Part shown: positions 30,928 through 40,920 of the stretch, piece after piece
Numbering within the stretch: the first letter of the stretch is position 1
Layout of the letters: each line of letters starts with the position of its first letter
Assembly: GCA_963737365.1 (NCBI GenBank)
Contig: CAVTSD010000007.1
Span: 1,302,001-1,366,000, forward strand
DNA length: 64,000 nt
Reading direction: 5' to 3'
Source: Roseiarcus sp963737365
GTDB lineage: Bacteria > Pseudomonadota > Alphaproteobacteria > Rhizobiales > Beijerinckiaceae
Program-made: the position numbers and the translations under genes
Notes under the pieces: model-generated
Seen by the model: the letters and a program-made list of their open reading frames with translations, nothing else
Databases searched by the model: none
Told to the model about the DNA's origin: nothing

Positions 30928-31972
30928 CTAGTGAGACAGGAACTGGAACGGCGGGGCGGCGACGAATTTGTCCGAAACTTCGCCCGAAAGAATTGGGTGC
31001 TGGCTCAAGTCCAGCTTCGCAGGCGCGGAGCCCTCCGCAAGATTCAGCTTTGTGAGGTCAACCCAGAAGATCGACGGGCTGTAGGACGACTCGAAAAAGT
31101 AGCGTTTGGCGCTCGTGTCGGACACGGTTCGCCAGATTGTCGCGGCGATGTTCGGCTTCTCCGGGTCGGCGAGGCCAAGCGGAACGGAGATCGAGCGGAT
31201 GAGCGAAAAGGCGGTCGCGACCGCGAGTCTCGGATCCTTCTCCTTCGGCGCCGCATTGAGGCTCCAGCTCATGCGAACGAAGCGATCAGCCGAGCCGATC
31301 GTCCCGGGCTGGAAATTGAGGCCGTTCACGCCTTTCCAGTAGGTGTTGATCGCAAGCTGCTGATCGAAGCTCGGCGAGTTGGTCATCACCGTATATTTGC
31401 GGTCGTGATGGATGACGAGCTTGCCGCCGATGTATTCGAAAATAGCGCTGTCGCCCGAAGCGTCAGCCAGCGCAAGGTGGCCGCCGGCCTTCTTTCCGCC
31501 GGGCAAATCCGGCGCGACGATGGCGAACGGTTCCTGGCTCGAGCGCGTCGACCGCTTCGGCCACCGTGCTGTAATTGTCGAGCGCGTACTGGGTCCAGGC
31601 GCCGACCGAGATCAGGGGCTTGCCGGACGCCTTGGCGTCGCCGTAATCGGTTTCGACGAGGTAGAGCGCGTTGGCGACGAGGCCCGCGTCGTTCATCCCG
31701 TCGACCGTCGCGATGTTGTAGAACGAAGAGATCACCGAGCCATGTTTCGACGTCCATTCGACTGAGCCGGCGCCCGCGCCGCCGTCGCGCTTGAGACCTT
31801 TCGGGAACGACCAGAGGTCCGTGCCCGGATCTTCCGCCCAATCCATCGAGCGGCCCACGATAAAGGTGTTCGCGCCGGTCTCGTAAATGAAACGGGTGCA
31901 CGCGAGCGCGTCGAAGCTTGTGAGCGCGATTGCCACAGACGCGACGAAGCCGACGAGGCGCGTGGTCTTCAT
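30928..31972 (-). CDS. choloylglycine-hydrolase-like Ntn enzyme (frameshifted)
   Basis: About 347 residues. The signal peptide ends at DALA, leaving Cys as the first residue of CTRFIYET, the N-terminal nucleophile of the linear amide C-N hydrolase family (bile salt hydrolase, penicillin V acylase). GRSMDWAED, GMNDAGLVANALYLVE and the downstream YTVMTNSPSFDQQL fit. Codons 1-147 and the rest lie in different frames; removing one G at 31535-31536 joins them (DALEQEPFAIVAPDLP). In such environmental bacteria the substrate may be an acyl-homoserine lactone or penicillin; this is inference. It is the last gene before the seam. Confidence 0.82.
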
Positions 31973-32049
31973 TTTCTCTTCCCCGATTGTCGCACAACGT
32001 TCGCTGTCAGGACTGTCAGCCGCGACGGTACGGGCCCATGTTTTAAAGG

Positions 32050-32084
32050 CATAAGGCCCGGCTCAACGGGAACGCGAGCCGGTT
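32050..32084. other. probable chimeric assembly junction
   Basis: Left of here all genes look alphaproteobacterial, right of here acidobacterial. The secreted Ig-like protein from the right loses similarity to its own repeats at about 32078-32083 (after SGTG) and stops five codons later. No integrase, tRNA or insertion sequence marks the boundary, so an assembly join is more likely than transfer. Confidence 0.75.
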
Positions 32085-35000
32085 CCGCTCAGCAGCAGTC
32101 CCGGTGGCAGCGGGCCAGAAGCGAGCATCCAGCGATACGGCAGCAGTCCGCCCGAGGCCCGCAACTGGGTCACCGGATATGCCTTGCCCACCGTCCCGTC
32201 CGGCAGGCTGGAGGTCGTAATCACCGGCGCCGCCTGCTGCCCGATGGTCAGCGATAGCTTCGCCGTTGCCGCCGGACTTCCCTGCGAGTCCGACAGTGTG
32301 ATGTTCAACTGGTACGCACCTGCCTGCGTTGGCGTACCTTTGATCTCGCCGGCCGTAGTCAGCTGCAACCCGGGCGGCATGATCATCGAGCTGCCCCAGC
32401 GGTATGGCGGCACCCCGCCGCTCCCCCGCAGCAATACGTCGTAGGCGACACCTTGCATTCCGTTCGAAAGCGAAGTCGTCAGGATCTGCAACGCCGGTGT
32501 CGGACTGATGATCGTCAGACTGATCGTCCTTGCCAGGCACTGCGGCTGCGGAGTTGTGCTGTCACAAGCCCTGATAGTAAAGCTGTAGATCCCGATTTCA
32601 CTCGGCGTGCCGGTAAATAACCCGGACGCTGTCAACTGCATGCCCGGAGGCAGGGAACCCTGCGTCAACGTGAAGTCGTAGGGAGGGACGCCGCCACTGG
32701 CTAGGAACTGATAGCGATACGGAGTGCCCACCAGGATGGCAGCCAGCTGCGCTGGAGGATTGAATTGCAACGGCTGCGCCCCAGACTGTGTGATCTTCAG
32801 ACCGGTGATCGACATACCCAACGGACTGCACGACGAGTCCTGCCGGTCCCTGGCGATGAAGTGCAACATGTTATCGGTGACGGTTGCGCTGAAGTCTTTG
32901 CTGTAGCCGCGGTAGGCCCCGCCGGCAAGTAACCATCCATCCATCCAGGAAGCGCGAATGCTGCCGTTGATCTCAACGTCGAACACGTTACAACCAACTC
33001 CCCCGGTCTCCGCTCCGGCCTCGCCCACCAGAGTTACCGTGTAAGAGCCGTTCGGCAGTGGCGTTGTGAACGTAATGTCGTTCTTGTGGCTGACCCCCGA
33101 ACCGTATAGCTCGCCGTCCGGGTAAGAACCCCAATTGTTACGGAACATATTCCAGGAGGGATACATGGGCCCGTACGTGAGCCCCGGCACCTCCCATGCC
33201 CAACCTTGCGCCGAGTATTGCCCGTTGCCCGACCCGTGATCCAGGCCGGCATACCAAACCTTTCCGCTGAGATCGGTGTACGTCGGTTTGAGATGCCCGA
33301 ACAACAAACGCAACGCTCCATCCGAATCGTGCGGCGTCGAGTACACATCCAGATATGCCTTGGCTTGAGGCGCGGCATCCACCGAGCACACCACCTGACC
33401 ATTTACCGTCTGCGTCATGGCTGAATCGGCAGGAGCCGTGATGGTTCCATCCGAGGATACCGAAGCGCCCGGGATGGGCTGCGAGAACGTGCAGGAGTAA
33501 TCCGGACTTTGCGTTCCGGTGACAATGACTTTCGGGGTGAACGTTCCCCCACCCGGAATCAGGATCGATTCCGGATCGATGCCGATGGCCGTGCCCTGTA
33601 CGTTAACGTCGGCGCAAGCCGTTCCCCCCACGCAGATCTGCACCCGGTTATAAATGCTGGTGTTCTCCTGGTTGTTAGCCACACCTGCGCCAGTCGGAGT
33701 CCAGTAGGGCTCGCTGCCGGTTGGGTCGACCACCTCGAAGTACTGCTCGATGGGGTACCAGCTATGCAGATCGTAGGCGGTCTCGACCAGTTCAGGAGGA
33801 GCGAAGCCGTTGGTCAGCATCGCCGTATCCCAATCGTCCGATGGCACTGTGCCGTCCGCGATGATCATTCCATACACCTGCAAGCTGCGCAGATACGCCT
33901 TAGTGAACTTGCACTCCGGCAGCGTGTCCGAGCAGAAGCTTTCGACATTGAAACTGGCCTTCAGGCGAATACGGGTTCCGTAGGGCGCCCAGTCGAACAT
34001 GATGTATTGGTTTCCGTTCCAGCTTCCTGCCCCGAAGTTGCGGCCATCCACCGGGATGGTGAAGTGGTAGGTGTCCGTGACCGCGGTCGCCGCGAACGAG
34101 TTCTTGTGATAGATGTCGTCCTGCAAAGTTGCCCAGCCGGCGCCTACGCCGGTCATGCCAACGAAGGCGACGTGGAAGTTCGGACAGTTACTGGGGCTGA
34201 CTGCCAGCCACGGTGTCGGAGCCTCGCAAGCCGCCAAACCCTGCGTAGCCAGGTTGTAGTTCGACTTGCACACCACCGGGTTCGTCGGCGTGCAACTGGC
34301 CAACTGCATCCTCGGGTGTCCACCGGCAGCATAGTTCGTAGCCGGCATCATCACATCGGCGCGCAGCATCTGGTTGCCCAGGGTCGTGCGCAGCGCGTGG
34401 CGAGGTCCGGTGACGCAGCCATTGCAGTTCGGATCGCCAACGTTGTTGACGACGTTGCTGTACCACTGTTGAGGATCGCCGCTGGTTGCGATGAAACTCG
34501 TGCCGGCCGCATCCGTTCCACCATAAGCGCTGTTGTCAGTCGCCGACGTGGTGCTCATCGAGCCGACGTTCATCAGCCGATCGTTGGTGCCGCTGGTTGC
34601 CAGAGTGGCCGAAGCGAAGTTACCTGGTGAACAGCCAGCCGCATTGTAGGGAATACTGATCTGCAAGTGCTGAGCGTACCCGTTTTCGGCTGGCGTCTGA
34701 CTGACCACCGTTGCCAGGAAGCTACTGTAAGGGTAGCCATTAAAGTTCATCCCTGCGCAAGCCCCGGTAGCGCCGTTGACGTTCACCCGCAAGGGAGTGG
34801 GAATCTGCCCGCGAATAACGTTGGTGTCGAAGTCAACAATTACCGCTACCCCGGTCGTGCGCCATGCATAGTTATGTGAGTCTACGACCACCTGATAGAA
34901 CTCGTAGCACTTCGCCTCGGCTGGATTGCATTCGAAGAAGTGACGGTCAGGACCCGTGCCTCCGTTGGTTGCACCGTACACGTCCATGCCTGCTCCGGAT

Positions 35001-35515
35001 TGAATGTGCAGGAACGGCGGCTGGCTGAACGGCATCAGCGTGTCTTGCAGCGAAGCTGGCCACGGATAGTGCGCGTGTACCCTCTGCAACGGAGTCGAAT
35101 CGTCGACTGGATTCACGTACAGCCCCTCGAAAAATCGCGGTGGGCTGGTCAACTTGAAGTTGTGGCAGCTGGATTGTGTGGGAGCGTCCGTGGCTACCCG
35201 GTCCAGCCAGCGGCGATGCGGAAATGCCGGCCAGTTGTTAACTGGAGCGTTGATCGCATTACTGTTGGGCACTACCTGCATGCCTTTGGTGTAATTCTCG
35301 GCATAGACCGTGCTGGGTGCGCAATAGCGTCCCGACTGATCTAGCGTGCCGGGGCCGGTGAGCGTCCAGACTTCGGACCGGCAGCCTTGCGCCGTGAACT
35401 GCACGCACTGACCGGGCAGCGCCGGTTGGGGTTGTGACGGTGAGATGCTACATGTCTGCGACCACATCGGGATACACAAACACGCCATGATCAGAGCAAG
35501 AATGGTCGTCTTCAC
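32063..35515 (-). CDS. large secreted protein, malectin-like and Ig-like repeats (3' end lost)
   Basis: 1150 residues. I chose the GTG at 35515 because GAGGAC lies eight bases upstream and a signal peptide follows (KTTILALIMACLCIPMWSQ). Residues about 25-790 are Cys-containing and not recognised. A malectin-like carbohydrate-binding domain follows (FGHLKPTYTDLSGKVWYAG to about 950). Then come putative-Ig repeats, each with GGVPPY and LPPGLQL: two full copies, and a third that breaks off at LPPGLLLSGTG, where GSRSR-stop follows. The end is set by the seam, so any C-terminal sorting signal is missing. It is probably an extracellular carbohydrate-related protein. Confidence 0.72.
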   Translation of the reverse strand: MKTTILALIMACLCIPMWSQTCSISPSQPQPALPGQCVQFTAQGCRSEVWTLTGPGTLDQSGRYCAPSTVYAENYTKGMQVVPNSNAINAPVNNWPAFPHRRWLDRVATDAPTQSSCHNFKLTSPPRFFEGLYVNPVDDSTPLQRVHAHYPWPASLQDTLMPFSQPPFLHIQSGAGMDVYGATNGGTGPDRHFFECNPAEAKCYEFYQVVVDSHNYAWRTTGVAVIVDFDTNVIRGQIPTPLRVNVNGATGACAGMNFNGYPYSSFLATVVSQTPAENGYAQHLQISIPYNAAGCSPGNFASATLATSGTNDRLMNVGSMSTTSATDNSAYGGTDAAGTSFIATSGDPQQWYSNVVNNVGDPNCNGCVTGPRHALRTTLGNQMLRADVMMPATNYAAGGHPRMQLASCTPTNPVVCKSNYNLATQGLAACEAPTPWLAVSPSNCPNFHVAFVGMTGVGAGWATLQDDIYHKNSFAATAVTDTYHFTIPVDGRNFGAGSWNGNQYIMFDWAPYGTRIRLKASFNVESFCSDTLPECKFTKAYLRSLQVYGMIIADGTVPSDDWDTAMLTNGFAPPELVETAYDLHSWYPIEQYFEVVDPTGSEPYWTPTGAGVANNQENTSIYNRVQICVGGTACADVNVQGTAIGIDPESILIPGGGTFTPKVIVTGTQSPDYSCTFSQPIPGASVSSDGTITAPADSAMTQTVNGQVVCSVDAAPQAKAYLDVYSTPHDSDGALRLLFGHLKPTYTDLSGKVWYAGLDHGSGNGQYSAQGWAWEVPGLTYGPMYPSWNMFRNNWGSYPDGELYGSGVSHKNDITFTTPLPNGSYTVTLVGEAGAETGGVGCNVFDVEINGSIRASWMDGWLLAGGAYRGYSKDFSATVTDNMLHFIARDRQDSSCSPLGMSITGLKITQSGAQPLQFNPPAQLAAILVGTPYRYQFLASGGVPPYDFTLTQGSLPPGMQLTASGLFTGTPSEIGIYSFTIRACDSTTPQPQCLARTISLTIISPTPALQILTTSLSNGMQGVAYDVLLRGSGGVPPYRWGSSMIMPPGLQLTTAGEIKGTPTQAGAYQLNITLSDSQGSPAATAKLSLTIGQQAAPVITTSSLPDGTVGKAYPVTQLRASGGLLPYRWMLASGPLPPGLLLSGTGSRSR

Positions 35516-35597
35516 GTTTATCAGTCCTCGTACGGCAAACGGCGCCGCATTCCCGTGGCTGTCGCGGGAAGCCGGCGCGGTATGAGTTCGAAAAAGT

Positions 35598-35645
35598 GTC
35601 ATCCTCAGGGCGAAGGTCGGCGAGGCGCTCCGAATGAGGAATGAC
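35598..35645. repeat. GTCATCC-type inverted repeat, copy 1
   Basis: GTCATCCTCA (35598-35607) is opposed by TGAGGAATGAC (35635-35645), inverted with a one-base bulge. It lies just upstream of the large secreted-protein gene and resembles two larger copies at 49017 and 51467. Confidence 0.5.
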
Positions 35646-35907
35646 GTCTCCCGTTCGGGTGCCCTCTACGTTCCCCTGTACTATCGGCATAAAAGCGTTA
35701 TTAATTGGCGGTCAATTGCGAAACTTATGGGCCGATCACAAATACATCTTTCGTGACAATCCGCGTGCACGCGACAACGTGCCCACTAGGTGAGCGAAGC
35801 GGCGTAGCCGCGACGCTGGCCGCCAGCCGTCGGTACACTGGTCTGAGCTATTAAGGGAGACGCGATCCTGATTCGAATGCCGGGCGCTGGCCCGGGCGAT
35901 CACGCGC

Positions 35908-35944
35908 AAAAACAAAAAGCCAGACAAGCGGCCTTCGCTTATCT
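35908..35944 (-). terminator. orphan leftward terminator
   Basis: On the minus strand AGATAAGCG and CGCTTGTCT form a nine-base-pair stem with one G:U pair and a 5-base loop, followed by GGCTTTTTGTTTTT. No leftward gene ends here: the nearest to the right is the rightward exosortase gene. It may end an unannotated transcript. Confidence 0.55.
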
Positions 35945-36494
35945 GACTCTAGTTACACTATAGCACATTTAGAGGGTATTTTGGCACATTTTGGCACGTT
36001 TATATTCCCAGCATAATGATAGGATTAGGCGCTTTTGTTGCGTTTCTCCCTATTGACATGTAAAAATTACGTCCATCGGAGTGTGTTACTACTAAACTCT
36101 CTGCCTCCAGGACTATGGTATTGATTGCAGACACACTTACCGCGTAATGGACCGCAACAGGCTAATCAACCCTCTCGATTCCGAGCACATTTCCACGGTC
36201 TCAGCCTCATTTTTGGAACCTTCTCTGGCTCACCGTTGTGGTCTAATCAGTTTGCGAGTGCAGTCTTGCATCAGCCTCCTTCCAGAAAGGTTGCCTGCAG
36301 CAAAGGAATTCTGCTGGAACTTTGTGTGCAACAGATTGCACATGAAATGACTAAGGTCTTGCGCTTCCCAAAATCAGGTGACGTAACCTATTGATCGCAA
36401 AGCGTATTTACCTCATGCTATTTCAGAGACTCGGCCAAACAATTGCACATACCCGTGCGTTCCGCGATTGAAACTATAAGGGGCATTCATAACT

Positions 36495-37481
36495 GTGGCG
36501 CTGGCTGGCACCAAGACCTCGGGTACCGCGCTGTCTTCGGAAGAAGAAGTTTTACCTGGCGGGAAGCCTCCCTCAAAATTAGCGGGCTTCTGGCAGACAT
36601 TAAAGCCATTCGGCTGGCAGGGACTGCTGCTGACGTCGGTGCTGGTTTTGTTGTACGCGCCCGTCCTCAAGCTGCTGGCCTGGCAATGGTACAACGATGC
36701 TGACTACTCCCACGGATTTCTGGTTCCGGTTTTGTCGGCTTACTTGATCTGGGCACGACGCGCCAAACTCAGCCAGATTCCCCGTCGGCCGTCGGCCTGG
36801 GGAATGGTCGTCGTGCTGTTTTCGCTGGCGGTGCTGTTCCTCGGCAGCCTGGGTGCAGAGCTGTCGCTGGCCCGCTTGTCGTTCATCGGCTGCATCTGCG
36901 GGTTGGTGGTGTACTTTGCGGGATCGAAGATGCTGCGGGCGATGGCCTTTCCCATCGCGTTTCTGCTCTTCGCCGTTCCCATGCCGGTGCTGATCTACAA
37001 TGAGATCGTCTTTCCACTGCAGTTCATCGCCTCGAAGTTCGCCACCCGGACGCTCGAGATCCTGAACCTCTTCCCCATCATGCGCGAGGGCAACGTGCTG
37101 ATTCTGCCCGGCATGCGCTTGGAGGTGGTGGAAGCCTGCAGCGGCATCCGTTCGCTCATGTCATTACTGGCCCTGGCTGCCGGCTACGGATATGTCGTTG
37201 AGCGCAGCGTAGCCGTGCGCTGGTTTATGGTGCTGGCGATGGTACCGCTGGCCATCGTCAGTAACGGCATGCGCATTATGATCACGGCTATCATGGCGCA
37301 TTACATTGGTCCGCAGGCCGCCGAAGGTTTCATGCATGAATTTTCCGGCTGGGTGATTTTCGTTGTGGCAACCATCCTGTTCCTGCTGCTGCACAGCCTG
37401 ATCACCTACATCCGCAAGAAGATGGGCTGGTATGACGGTGCAGGCAATCCGGAGCTGGCTCCGGTGACGGTGACGCGATGA
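36495..37481 (+). CDS. exosortase (EpsH family)
   Basis: 328 residues with about eight membrane segments after a polar 35-residue N terminus. It is an integral-membrane transpeptidase that processes C-terminal PEP-CTERM-like sorting signals. The catalytic set is present: Cys215 (EACSGIRS), Arg260 (NGMRIM) and His281 (FMHEFSGW). The GTG at 36495 is the start, with AAGGGG upstream. It overlaps the EpsI gene (ATGA, 37478-37481). No cargo protein with a PEP-CTERM tail is seen in the window. Confidence 0.92.
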   Translation: MALAGTKTSGTALSSEEEVLPGGKPPSKLAGFWQTLKPFGWQGLLLTSVLVLLYAPVLKLLAWQWYNDADYSHGFLVPVLSAYLIWARRAKLSQIPRRPSAWGMVVVLFSLAVLFLGSLGAELSLARLSFIGCICGLVVYFAGSKMLRAMAFPIAFLLFAVPMPVLIYNEIVFPLQFIASKFATRTLEILNLFPIMREGNVLILPGMRLEVVEACSGIRSLMSLLALAAGYGYVVERSVAVRWFMVLAMVPLAIVSNGMRIMITAIMAHYIGPQAAEGFMHEFSGWVIFVVATILFLLLHSLITYIRKKMGWYDGAGNPELAPVTVTR

Positions 37482-38125
37482 AGGCGGGCGGCCGGTACTG
37501 GGCGATGGTGGCGGTTCTGTTGTTGGCGACCGCGGGGCTGGCGCATCTGTCTCACGGCGAAGCCACGCCGCCGGCAAGATCGCTGGCGGAGTTTCCCAAG
37601 GAGATCGGCCATTGGGGAATGGTGACCGAGTGGCCGCTGGACAAAGAGACGCTCGACCTGTTGAAAGTGACCGATTATCTGAACCGCGGCTATTGGGAGC
37701 CGGGCATGAACCGGACCTTGCTGGGACTCTACGTCGGCTACTTCCGGAGTCAGCGGACCGGCGCGACCATTCACTCGCCCAAGAATTGTCTGCCCGGCGC
37801 GGGATGGAATCCAGCCCAGTCGTCCATCTACATGTTGCCCCTGAACGACGGCCGCAAAGTTCCCATTAACCTCTACCTCATTCGCAAAGGTCTGGAGTCC
37901 GAGGTGGTGCTGTACTGGTACCAGTCGCATGGCCGCATCATCGCCAGCGAATACTGGGGCAAGTTTTATTTAGTGTATGATGCGTTGCGCTTGAACCGTA
38001 CCGACGCCGCACTGGTTCGCATCACGGTGCCGGTCCAAAATGGCGACGAGGCCACCGCCCAGGAGCGCGCGCTTTCCTTCGCAAAACAAATTACAGGTGA
38101 CCTGGACCAGGTCATCCCACGGTAA
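37478..38125 (+). CDS. EpsI family exosortase-associated protein
   Basis: 215 residues. One N-terminal membrane anchor precedes an extracytoplasmic domain with TLLGLYVGYFRSQRTG and HSPKNCLPGAGW, hallmarks of EpsI, which often accompanies or is fused to exosortases and is tied to exopolysaccharide export. The molecular role is not settled. It is coupled to exosortase by a four-base overlap and followed by the TPR lipoprotein 14 bases on. Confidence 0.9.
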   Translation: MKAGGRYWAMVAVLLLATAGLAHLSHGEATPPARSLAEFPKEIGHWGMVTEWPLDKETLDLLKVTDYLNRGYWEPGMNRTLLGLYVGYFRSQRTGATIHSPKNCLPGAGWNPAQSSIYMLPLNDGRKVPINLYLIRKGLESEVVLYWYQSHGRIIASEYWGKFYLVYDALRLNRTDAALVRITVPVQNGDEATAQERALSFAKQITGDLDQVIPR

Positions 38126-38139
38126 ACCCAGGAGAAGTC

Positions 38140-40420
38140 ATGCGGAATCGCTACGTTGTTTTCATCACCAGCACGCTGCTGGCCTTCGCTCTCGTTGGCT
38201 GCAGCAAGAACCCCGATGTCGCCAAGAAAAAGTATCTCGAAAGCGGCATGAAGTACATGGACGACAGCAAGTATGATTCTGCTGTCATCCAGTTCCGGAA
38301 GGCCATCCAGATCGACCCGAAGTTTGCTGAAGCCCACTATCAGCTGGCTCTCGCCGATCTGAAGCTGACCCATAACCAGGATGCTTTCCGTGAAATGAGC
38401 CAGGTGGTCGAGCTCGACCCCAATCACTTCAAAGCCCGGGTCTCCCTCGGCGGAATGTATCTGGCCTCGGGTTCACATTTCTACTCCAACGCCGAAGAGC
38501 AGGCTCGTTACGTGGTCGATCACGACCCCGACAATCCGGAAGGCTACATCCTGCTGGGCAACGTGATGATGGCCCAGAAAAAATATGACGACGCTCTGTC
38601 CGCCTTCAGCAAGGCTATCGCCATCAAGCCCAGCGATGCCAGTCCGTACATGAACCGCGGCGCCGTTTACGCCTTCCTGAAGCAGGACGATGCGGCCCTG
38701 AAGGACTTCAAGAAGGCAGTCGAGATGGATCCGCACTCGCTTCCCGCCTATGCCAATCTCGCCGGTTACTACCTTTACAAGAAAGACCCCAAGCAGGCCG
38801 AGGAAGTCTACCGCGACGAGATGGCGAACAATCCTGATTCGCCAGTGCCGTACCTCCGCCTGGCCGGCTTGCTGCTGCGCGAAGGCCGCAAGGATGAAGG
38901 CGAGGCCATCGTACAGCAGCTGCGTACCAAGCAGCCGTCCTCGGCCGACGTGGCTTCCTCGATCGGCGACTTCTATCTGGCTGCTCGCAACGTTGACGCC
39001 GCGTTGAAGGAATATCAGCGTGGTCTGTCCTACGATCCCAAGAACCAGATGCTGCAGAGTACGCGTGCTGGAGACCTATATCAATTCCGGCCGCACCGAC
39101 GAAGCCCAGAAAATGGTCGATCGCCTGTTGAAGGAGGATCCAGGTGACACCACCGCGCGCATGACTAATGGTCGTCTCCTCGCCATCAAGGGCAACCTGC
39201 CTGACGCCACCACCACCTTGCGCGGCGTGGTGAAGGACGCTCCGGAAAATCCCCAGGCCCACTACATCCTCGGACTCATCCTGCGTCAGTCCGGCGACAT
39301 GGCCGGAGCCAAGAGCGAGTTGCAGGAAGCCAACCGCATTCAGCCCAGCAATCCCATGACCCTGCAGGCGCTGGCCGAGGTCTATCGTGATAGCCGCGAC
39401 TTCGATACCGCGATGGAGTATGCCGAGAAGCTGCAGCACCTGAACGACGACAGTCCCGGCGCCCACTTCCTCATCGCGACCATCTATCTGGGCGCAAGCA
39501 GTATGACAAGGCGATCGATGAGCTGAAGGAAGCTGCAGAAGGTCGCGCCCAACGATCCCGCCGTCTATGATCAATCTGGCCTACGCTTATGAAGGCAGAA
39601 GAACTATCCTGAGGCCGAGAAGATGTTCGTAGCCTCCACCCACGCCAATCCCACCTTCGACACGGCCTGGGCCGGCTATATTGCCATGTTGTTCACCATG
39701 AACCAGCCGGCGAAGGCAGTGGCCGTGGCCCAGCAGTACGCCTCCGCCAATCCCACCCGGGTTTCGGCCATGTTCATCTACGCCGGGGCCCTGGCCACCA
39801 CCAAAAAGTACGATCAGGCGCTGGCCGAGTATCAGAAAGCGGCCACCACCGAGCCCAAGAACGCCGCTGCTTATCTGCACATGGGGCAGATCTACCAGGC
39901 CTTGGGTAAACCGGACAACGCCCTCGATGCCTACCAGAAGGCGCTGGCTCTGCAGCCCTCGTCCACCACCCTCAACAATGCGCTGGGCGATGCCTACCTG
40001 GAGAAGGGCGATCTGAAGTCGGCGGGCAAGTACTTCCAGGCGGCTCTATCGGAGAACGCTCACGATCCCATCGCGGCCAACAACCTGGCCTGGGTCTATG
40101 CCCAGCAGGGTGACAACCTCGATATGGCTCTCAGCCTCGCGACCCAGGCTAAGCAGATCGCGCCGGATATGAACTCCGTCAACGATACCCTGGCCTGGAT
40201 TCAGTACAAGAAGGGCAACTACCAGGTCTCGGTTTCGTTCGCCGAGGATGCGGTACGGCGCGCTCCCGAGAATCCGAGCTTCCGCTACCACCTGGGCATG
40301 GCCCTCACTGGAGCCGGCGACAAGGACCGCGCCCGCACCGAACTGCAGAAGGCCCTCAGCTTGAACCTGAAGGGACCCGATGCAGCCGACGCGCAGAAAA
40401 CCCTGGCGTCCCTTAAGTAA
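38140..40420 (+). CDS. TPR lipoprotein of the exosortase locus (several frameshifts)
   Basis: About 760 residues. A lipobox (ALVGC) follows the signal peptide, then at least fifteen TPR-like repeats such as KYDDALSAFSKAIAIKPSDA. It is like the PrsT-type TPR proteins of exosortase/polysaccharide loci and probably a scaffold in the envelope. The gene reads in three pieces (38140-39060, 39060-39490, 39605-40420). At least five one-base shifts join them: near 39057, 39495, 39533, 39568 and 39599, some insertions and some deletions. All pieces keep repeat phasing, so consensus errors are more likely than decay. A strong terminator follows. Confidence 0.8.
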
Positions 40421-40456
40421 GTGGTGTTGTAAGCAAACCTTCTGGGATACAACCGG

Positions 40457-40487
40457 CGGCCTGACGAAAGTCAGGCCGTTTGTTTTT
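40457..40487 (+). terminator. Rho-independent terminator of the exosortase operon
   Basis: CGGCCTGAC-GAAA-GTCAGGCCG is a perfect nine-base-pair stem with a GNRA-type tetraloop, followed by TTTGTTTTT. It lies about 37 bases after the TPR gene stop and ends the exosortase-epsI-TPR transcript. Confidence 0.9.
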
Positions 40488-40579
40488 GATTGTCAGTTCG
40501 TTGTTGTCAGTCAGGACCCGCAGAAGCATAAGATGTTTGCCGACCCCTTCCCCCATCATGAAAGGCGCTGGGGCAACCT

Positions 40580-40828
40580 TCAGGGATTGGATTCTTTGCG
40601 GGCGCCGAGTGCCGCTTTGCTGCCGGCTTTCCAGCCCTCGCTGTAGGCGTGGGCGCCGAGCAGCGCGGCGATCACCGCTCCCAGGATCAGCACGGTGATG
40701 AGTCGCAGATCGCTTTTGCTCCGTCCGAAGCCGAGCGTCAGCAGCGCCCACAGGATCGTGGTGGCGATAGCCCATAGGACGGCTATCACCGACGCGAGCA
40801 ACCATTTGTGCGTGGCAGATGGTTTCAT
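40580..40828 (-). CDS. small two-helix membrane protein
   Basis: 82 residues, not recognised. Two hydrophobic helices (about residues 9-33 and 42-62) flank a basic loop (GFGRSKSDLR), and the tail is basic (GWKAGSKAALGARKE). It faces the exosortase operon across its terminator. Confidence 0.5.
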   Translation of the reverse strand: MKPSATHKWLLASVIAVLWAIATTILWALLTLGFGRSKSDLRLITVLILGAVIAALLGAHAYSEGWKAGSKAALGARKESNP

Positions 40829-40920
40829 GCTTCCTCAGATGGCCATGATAGAAGGTCTGAGGCGATCGTGGAAGCCGCGACCAAACTGCCGGCAGAATAT
40901 GCCGACCTTGATCGATCATT

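Larger units (their letters stand above)
35516..36494. other. 980-base non-coding gap
   Basis: No convincing gene. It contains an inverted repeat at 35598-35645, a leftward terminator at 35908-35944, and a direct repeat TTTTGGCACATTTTGGCACG around 35979-35998. The part from 35940 to 36480 is AT-rich, as expected for promoter DNA, and leads to the exosortase gene. Short frames here have no recognisable content. Confidence 0.4.

Noticed and set aside
33509..34630. 373-codon plus-strand frame opposite the secreted Ig-like gene
   Set aside because: Shadow frame; no domain, and the opposite strand has a clear signal peptide and repeats.
35736..35927. Minus-strand ORF of 63 codons with TTCGAAT nearby, considered as a tRNA or gene
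   Set aside because: The arms around TTCGAAT do not pair, no cloverleaf can be drawn, and the translation has no known features.
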